Assembly (NCBI GenBank): GCA_002413455.1
Contig: DHXA01000182.1
Location: 28,809 to 46,084 of the forward strand
Reading direction: 5' to 3'
Source: Rhodanobacter sp. UBA5168
GTDB taxonomy: Bacteria > Pseudomonadota > Gammaproteobacteria > Xanthomonadales > Rhodanobacteraceae
DNA: 17,276 nt
The position numbers and the translations under genes are program-made. Of this stretch, positions 13,679 through 17,276 are shown one piece after another. Every line of letters begins with the position of its first letter. Within the stretch, counting starts at the first letter, position 1. The notes beneath the pieces were generated by a model. That model ran no database searches and was not told the origin of the DNA. It saw nothing but the letters and a program-made list of their open reading frames with translations.

Positions 13679-15520
13679 TTACCGGAACATCAGGTTGACC
13701 GCGACCAGCGTGACCACCAGCACCAGGGCGGTCAGCGGCGCTCCGACACGCAGGAAATCCTTGCCCTTGTAACCGCCCGGGCCGGTGACCATCATCAGCG
13801 CCGGGTGGCCGGAGCTGAGCAGGAAGGTGTTGGACGAGGACACCGCCACGATCAGCGCGTAGGCCGACGGGTTGCCGCCGGTGGCGACGGCGACGCTGAT
13901 GGCGATCGGCACCATCATCACGGTGGCGCCGACGTTGGACATCACCTGCGAGAACAGCAGGGTGAGGATGGCCAGGGACGCTTGCAGCACCCACGGCGAT
14001 GCGCCACCCAGCTGCTGCAGCACGATCTGAGCGATCCATGCGGCGGTGCCGGTGGCGTCCATCGACCAGCCCAGCGGAATGAGACATGCGGTCACGAAGA
14101 TCGTCTTCCAGTTGATCGCCTTGTACGCCTCGTCCATGTTCAGCACGCCGGACAGCAGCATGCCGATCGCGCCGGTCATCATTGCCACCGACAGATCGAG
14201 GTTGGTGAACAGCGCCAGGCACTTCGCCAGCACGAAGAAGCCGACAGCCTGCCAGATCTTGCCGGGGCGCTGCTCTTCTTTCGGGATGTCGGTGACGACG
14301 ACGAGATCCTTGTCTTCCGAGGCCAGTGCCAGATCGCGCCAGTTGCTGTGCAGCACCACGGTATCGCCAGCGCGCAGGCTGACTCCGCGCACATCGTCGC
14401 GAAACACCTGCTCGCCACGGGTCACCGCCAGCACCGAGATGCCGAAGCGCTTGCGCAGGCGCAGCTCGCCCACGGTCTGCTTGATGAAGCGCGAGCTGGG
14501 CGGAATCACCACCTCGGAAATACCGGCCCGGGTCGGGTTGAACAGTTCGCCGAGCTGGCGCATGCGCGGCGACAGCCGGCACAGCTGGTTGTTGGCGAAC
14601 TGGGCCAACTGCTCGCGCGGGCCAAGCACGCCCAGGATCGAGCCGACCCAGATCACATGATCGGCCGGCGGCGCCATGCGCGCATCGCTGCCACTCTTGA
14701 TCGCCAGGATCAGCGGCGCGTCGTGCAACTGTTCGACCTCGCCGATGCTCATGCCGACCAGCGGACTTTCCGCGGTGACGGTAAGTTCGGCCGTCTCGCC
14801 GCCGATGCCGTAGGTCTCGGCGAAATAGCTTTCGGTGCGGCCCGGCGTCACCTTCAGCCGTTCGTCCTCGTGGCCGGGCAGCAGTTTGCGGCCGAACAGG
14901 TAGAAATACAGCACGCCGACCAGCGCCAGCGTCAGGCCGACCGGGGTCACGCTGAACAGGCCGAACTTCGGAATCGTATGCGCGCCTGGCGGCAGGTTCA
15001 CGTTGGCGCTGGCGATCAGATCGTTCAGCACGATCAGCGGTGAGTTCGCGATCAGCGTGGTATTGGTCGCGGTGAGGATGCAGAACGCCATCGGCAGCAG
15101 CAATCGCGACAGCGGCACGCCGGTGCGCGCGGACAGGCGGCTGCTGACCGGAATCATCAGCGCAGCCAGCGCCTGACTCGGGATCACCGCACTGAACAGG
15201 CTGGCGACCAGGTTGATCACCACGCCCAGGCGCGACTCCATGCCGCGCGCCATGCGCATCACGAAGCGCGCGGTGAGGTTGAGTACGCCGGCGCGGTCGA
15301 GCCCCTCGCCCATGATCATGATCGCAATGATCGCGATCACCGCGTTGCCGGCGAATCCGTTGAACACGCGCTCTGACGGAATCAGCCCGGTCAGTCCGAT
15401 CACCACCACCACCAGCAGTGCGACCATGTCGGCGCGGATCCACTCCAGCACCAGCATCAGCATGGTGAAGCCCACCAGCCCGAGTACCAGGATCATTTCG
15501 GGAGTGAGCGAGAGTCCCAC
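13679..15520 (-). CDS. SLC13/DASS-family permease with two internal RCK_C (TrkA_C) domains
   Basis: This is a sodium-coupled anion transporter of the divalent anion/sulfate class. From a GTG at 15520 it has 613 residues; an ATG at 15496 (605 residues) is an equal alternative, and both lack a strong ribosome-binding site. The first membrane half (about 8-212) contains LTATNTTLIANSPLIVLND (149-167). Two soluble RCK_C-like domains follow, about 240-312 (TVTAESPLVGMSIGEVEQL) and 332-412 (VVIPPSSRFIKQTVGELRLR, DTVVLHSNWRDLALA). The second membrane half (about 422-613) has SQVMSNVGATVMMVPIA (525-541) and SSSNTFLLSSGHPALM (562-577), which resemble the paired S-N-T substrate and sodium motifs of the family. 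Inserted RCK_C domains are usual for this bacterial subgroup and probably sense a ligand. Substrate is unknown; sulfate, other oxyanions or dicarboxylates are possible. Confidence 0.92.
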   Translation of the reverse strand: MGLSLTPEMILVLGLVGFTMLMLVLEWIRADMVALLVVVVIGLTGLIPSERVFNGFAGNAVIAIIAIMIMGEGLDRAGVLNLTARFVMRMARGMESRLGVVINLVASLFSAVIPSQALAALMIPVSSRLSARTGVPLSRLLLPMAFCILTATNTTLIANSPLIVLNDLIASANVNLPPGAHTIPKFGLFSVTPVGLTLALVGVLYFYLFGRKLLPGHEDERLKVTPGRTESYFAETYGIGGETAELTVTAESPLVGMSIGEVEQLHDAPLILAIKSGSDARMAPPADHVIWVGSILGVLGPREQLAQFANNQLCRLSPRMRQLGELFNPTRAGISEVVIPPSSRFIKQTVGELRLRKRFGISVLAVTRGEQVFRDDVRGVSLRAGDTVVLHSNWRDLALASEDKDLVVVTDIPKEEQRPGKIWQAVGFFVLAKCLALFTNLDLSVAMMTGAIGMLLSGVLNMDEAYKAINWKTIFVTACLIPLGWSMDATGTAAWIAQIVLQQLGGASPWVLQASLAILTLLFSQVMSNVGATVMMVPIAISVAVATGGNPSAYALIVAVSSSNTFLLSSGHPALMMVTGPGGYKGKDFLRVGAPLTALVLVVTLVAVNLMFR

Positions 15521-15857
15521 TAGCTGATGTCCCGCAAGGGCAGCTGGCAATGGTGGATACGGCGGGGCAGTGGAAGCTTCACGCTGCGTCGATTCGTCCC
15601 TGGTGGATGGCGTGAGTATAAGCGGCCCGACCCAAGGGCTGGTGAACCGTGGGGCCAAGGCAGTGAACTAACGTGGGGTTCTCAGTTCGAGCTTGCCCCG
15701 CCTTCTTCTTCCGCGTGGGGAGAAGGTCGGGATGAGGGGCCACGCTGGTCTCGATATTTCTGCCTGCATGGGCTTGTTCCGCGCAGCGAGCATGACATTC
15801 CGCGAGCACTCCTCGCGCTCCCAGCTCTCGCCGGCGGGGAGGAAAATATCAGTGCGA
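15521..15857. other. Intergenic region of 337 bases with repeat remnants and no gene
   Basis: This gap lies between trmB (3' end) and the SLC13 gene (5' end), both on the minus strand. Short frames exist but show no domain or ribosome-binding site. It contains the dispersed-repeat fragment at 15685-15745 and a 6-bp hairpin (CGCGAG 15801-15806, CTCGCG 15812-15817). A second GC-rich remnant with CCGGCGGGGAGG lies near 15831-15842. The SLC13 promoter should also be here, but no convincing -35/-10 pair was seen. Confidence 0.7.
15685..15745 (-). repeat. Dispersed GC-rich intergenic repeat remnant
   Basis: On the minus strand the segment reads CCCCTCATCCCGACCTTCTCCCC and continues into a degenerate arm. 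In one frame this gives PHPDLLP, a translation often seen from dispersed repeats in GC-rich proteobacterial genomes. CCTTCT (15701-15706) pairs with AGAAGG (15721-15726). The string AAGGTCGGGATG (15723-15734) recurs at 16666-16677. Confidence 0.45.
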
Positions 15858-16586
15858 TTAAACCTTGCGGTACAGCAGATCCCACACCCCGTGACCCAGC
15901 TTCAGCCCGCGCCGTTCGAAGTGGGTCTCGATGCGCCATTCGGGTTTCTCGGCGTACTGGCGGGGACCGAGCTGGTTGCGCCAGCCCGGCGCGGCTTCCA
16001 TCACCTCGAGCATGTGTTCGGCGTAGGCCTGCCAGTCGGTGGCCAGATGCAGCAAACCGTCGGGCGCCATGCGCGACGCCAGCAGTGCCGCGAATGCAGG
16101 CTGGATCAGTCGGCGCTTGTTATGGCGTTTCTTGTGCCACGGATCGGGAAACCAGATGCGCACCTCCGCCAGCGAGCCGGGGGCCATTTCGTGCTCGAGC
16201 ACTTCCACGGCATCGTGCTTGTACAGCCTCACGTTGCCAGCATCGCGGGCGGCCAGCGCGTTCATCAGCCGGCCCACGCCGGGGCCATGCACTTCGACAC
16301 CGATGAAGTCGCGCGCCAGGTCGTGCTCGCTGGCCCAGGCCAGTGCTTCGCCATTGCCGAAACCGATCTCCAGCACGAGCGGCGCATGCCGGCCGAAACT
16401 TGTCTCGAAGTCGCGCGACGTGCCAGCAGGGTGGGCGCCGAAGTCAAACCCGTAGCGCGACCACAGGGTATCGAATGCGCGCTGCTGTGCCGGCGTCATG
16501 CGACCCTCGCGCAGCACGAAGCTGCGGATGCGGCGCAGATAGTCCGGTGCAGTGTCGTCGTGATCGGGGTGGTCGGTCTTGGGCAT
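15858..16586 (-). CDS. trmB: tRNA (guanine-N7-)-methyltransferase TrmB
   Basis: TrmB uses S-adenosylmethionine to form 7-methylguanosine at position 46 in the variable loop of many tRNAs. The 242-residue product has the Rossmann SAM-binding motif [10 protein letters not shown] (71-80), the acidic turn [14 protein letters not shown] (94-107) and YKHDAVEVL (122-130). The catalytic and tRNA-contacting [14 protein letters not shown] (146-159) and [13 protein letters not shown] (181-193) follow, the family's signature words. It ends in the usual [11 protein letters not shown]. The start at 16586 gives the normal family length; the longer open frame to 16667 adds an unrelated lead. No ribosome-binding site precedes this ATG, but TACAAT lies six bases upstream, so the transcript may be leaderless. 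The gene sits alone between repeat-bearing gaps. Confidence 0.97.
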   Translation of the reverse strand: MPKTDHPDHDDTAPDYLRRIRSFVLREGRMTPAQQRAFDTLWSRYGFDFGAHPAGTSRDFETSFGRHAPLVLEIGFGNGEALAWASEHDLARDFIGVEVHGPGVGRLMNALAARDAGNVRLYKHDAVEVLEHEMAPGSLAEVRIWFPDPWHKKRHNKRRLIQPAFAALLASRMAPDGLLHLATDWQAYAEHMLEVMEAAPGWRNQLGPRQYAEKPEWRIETHFERRGLKLGHGVWDLLYRKV

Positions 16587-16592
16587 GCGCGC

Positions 16593-16598
16593 ATTGTA
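16593..16598 (-). promoter_or_regulatory. Candidate -10 element for a leaderless trmB transcript
   Basis: On the minus strand TACAAT is followed by six bases (GCGCGC) and then the trmB ATG. That spacing would put the transcription start at the A of the start codon. No good -35 hexamer is visible at normal spacing. Confidence 0.35.
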
Positions 16599-16639
16599 GC
16601 GGCTGCCATCGGAGTGCCGGCGCGAAGTACGCCAGCCGC

Positions 16640-16677
16640 CCCGACCTTCCCACTGCAAGCAGGGCAAGGTCGGGATG
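16640..16677. repeat. Short inverted repeat related to the 15685-15745 element
   Basis: CCCGACCTT (16640-16648) and AAGGTCGGG (16666-16674) are a perfect 9-bp pair; with one bulged base the stem extends inward by CCC/GGG. The right arm plus ATG gives the 12-base string shared with 15723-15734. It lies 3' of the Pro/Arg-rich gene and 5' of trmB, so it may also help end the upstream transcript. Confidence 0.45.
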
Positions 16678-16685
16678 GCGTCAGC

Positions 16686-17276
16686 TCAATGCTGCTGCGC
16701 GTCGTCTCTCGCCCGCGGCGGGGATTTTCGCGCGGGCCGCGATTCGCTGCGTGGTGGATGAGGCGTATCGGCGCGCGGCTGCGGCGGTTGGTAACGTGGC
16801 TGCTGAAAGGTCGGCCGCGCGGGCATATTGCGCGTCGGTGGGGGCATCGGCCGCGACTGTTCGCGAACGTAGCCGCGCGGGGCAGGCTCGCTACGCTGGA
16901 AGCGCGGCTCGGGCGCGGTGCGCATGGGGCCGCTTGGCGTCGTCGGCACGCTGCGCCGCATCGCTGGGTTGGCACCGTAGCGCTGACTGTGCTCATCGTT
17001 GGCGGGCGCGGGGCGATTGCGTGGATCGACACGCTGGATCTGCGGCACTTGCGGCAGCGTCGGGCTGTTGCGGTAAGCCGGCCGCGACGGGCGTTCATTG
17101 GCTCCGGAGATGTAGCTGACACCCGGGCGTGGCATCGACTCGCGTGGGTTTGCGTTGCTGCGGTCGCGCGGATGCGCGAAGCGTGCCGAGGGTAGTTCCG
17201 CACCGTCGCGCACCTCGGCGCGATTGTCGTGGCGCGTTTGCGCCGGCGTACCTGCGGTGATGCGGGTGACGGCAGG
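16686..17276 (-). CDS. Pro/Arg-rich low-complexity protein, C-terminal part only
   Basis: The frame is open from the right edge to a stop at 16686, giving at least 196 codons; the real start lies outside the window. All of the visible part is rich in Pro, Arg, Ala, Ser and Gln, with repeated words such as RPAYRN, RPAPAND, RPMPPPTRN, RPARKSPPRAR and QQPRYQPPQP. It has almost no hydrophobic segments and ends DDAQQH, so it is probably disordered and positively charged. Such tails occur on exported FecR/DUF6600-type proteins of this bacterial group, which is a guess since no folded domain is visible. Long frames on the opposite strand reflect the GC bias of these codons. Coding status is supported by the residue pattern and by the lack of any stop over 590 bases. 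Confidence 0.6.
   Translation of the reverse strand, partial: PAVTRITAGTPAQTRHDNRAEVRDGAELPSARFAHPRDRSNANPRESMPRPGVSYISGANERPSRPAYRNSPTLPQVPQIQRVDPRNRPAPANDEHSQRYGANPAMRRSVPTTPSGPMRTAPEPRFQRSEPAPRGYVREQSRPMPPPTRNMPARPTFQQPRYQPPQPRADTPHPPRSESRPARKSPPRARDDAQQH

Noticed and set aside
12382..13698. Plus-strand frame of 438 codons opposite tviB
   Set aside because: It is antisense to a clearly identified gene, and the product has no recognisable motif.
15521..15658. 46-codon N-terminal extension of the SLC13 permease from a TTG
   Set aside because: The added residues resemble no SLC13 N-terminus and would need a rare TTG start with no ribosome-binding site.
15579..15809. 76-codon minus-strand frame in the trmB/SLC13 gap
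   Set aside because: It passes through the dispersed repeat (PHPDLLP translation) and has no ribosome-binding site or domain, so it is treated as non-coding.
15693..17195. Plus-strand frame of 500 codons across trmB and the right end
   Set aside because: It crosses the repeat region, the whole of trmB in antisense and the Pro/Arg-rich gene; no ribosome-binding site or domain was seen.

Overview
The window is GC-rich chromosomal DNA from a gammaproteobacterium. The protein style, the GTAG-type REP repeats and the dispersed repeat that reads as PHPDLLP in one frame suggest the Xanthomonadales/Lysobacterales, probably Rhodanobacteraceae (Rhodanobacter, Dyella or a relative). This placement is inferred from overall style, not from a marker gene. 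Genes are dense, and I see no rRNA, tRNA, CRISPR array, transposase or phage gene. Long open frames opposite real genes are common and are treated as by-products of GC-biased codon use.

Layout. (1) 1-840, plus strand: the last 109 codons of an MdtB/MdtC-type RND efflux pump, then a small cysteine-bearing exported protein, closed by a perfect 21-bp inverted repeat. (2) 853-4191, minus strand: in transcription order, a DUF1579-like exported protein, a FAHD1-like fumarylacetoacetate hydrolase-family enzyme, the mechanosensitive channel MscL and a secreted carboxypeptidase Q-like M28 metallopeptidase. (3) 4438-8891, plus strand: a four-gene ABC export operon with a membrane fusion protein, an ATPase and two different FtsX-fold permeases. 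A perfect palindrome lies upstream, and a REP element lies inside the operon. (4) 8935-11818, minus strand: a small membrane protein, a YedA-like DMT exporter and an AtoE-like short-chain fatty acid transporter, with a decayed REP pair between the two transporters. (5) 11896-12261, plus strand: a stand-alone Rieske ferredoxin. (6) 12268-17276, minus strand: the cut-off tail of a Pro/Arg-rich protein, TrmB, an SLC13 permease with two RCK_C domains and a TviB-type nucleotide-sugar dehydrogenase.

Much of the region concerns the cell envelope: two efflux systems, three secondary carriers, an osmotic safety valve, secreted or lipid-anchored proteins and an enzyme that makes an acidic sugar nucleotide. 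The four-gene exporter is the only clear multi-gene functional unit. It needs an outer-membrane channel from elsewhere, since no TolC-like gene is present. The other genes are mostly single units separated by hairpins or strand switches.

I found no convincing new defence or mobile system. The best leads are the split-permease exporter with its palindrome and internal REP, the orphan tviB and Rieske genes, the decayed repeats and a possibly leaderless trmB.
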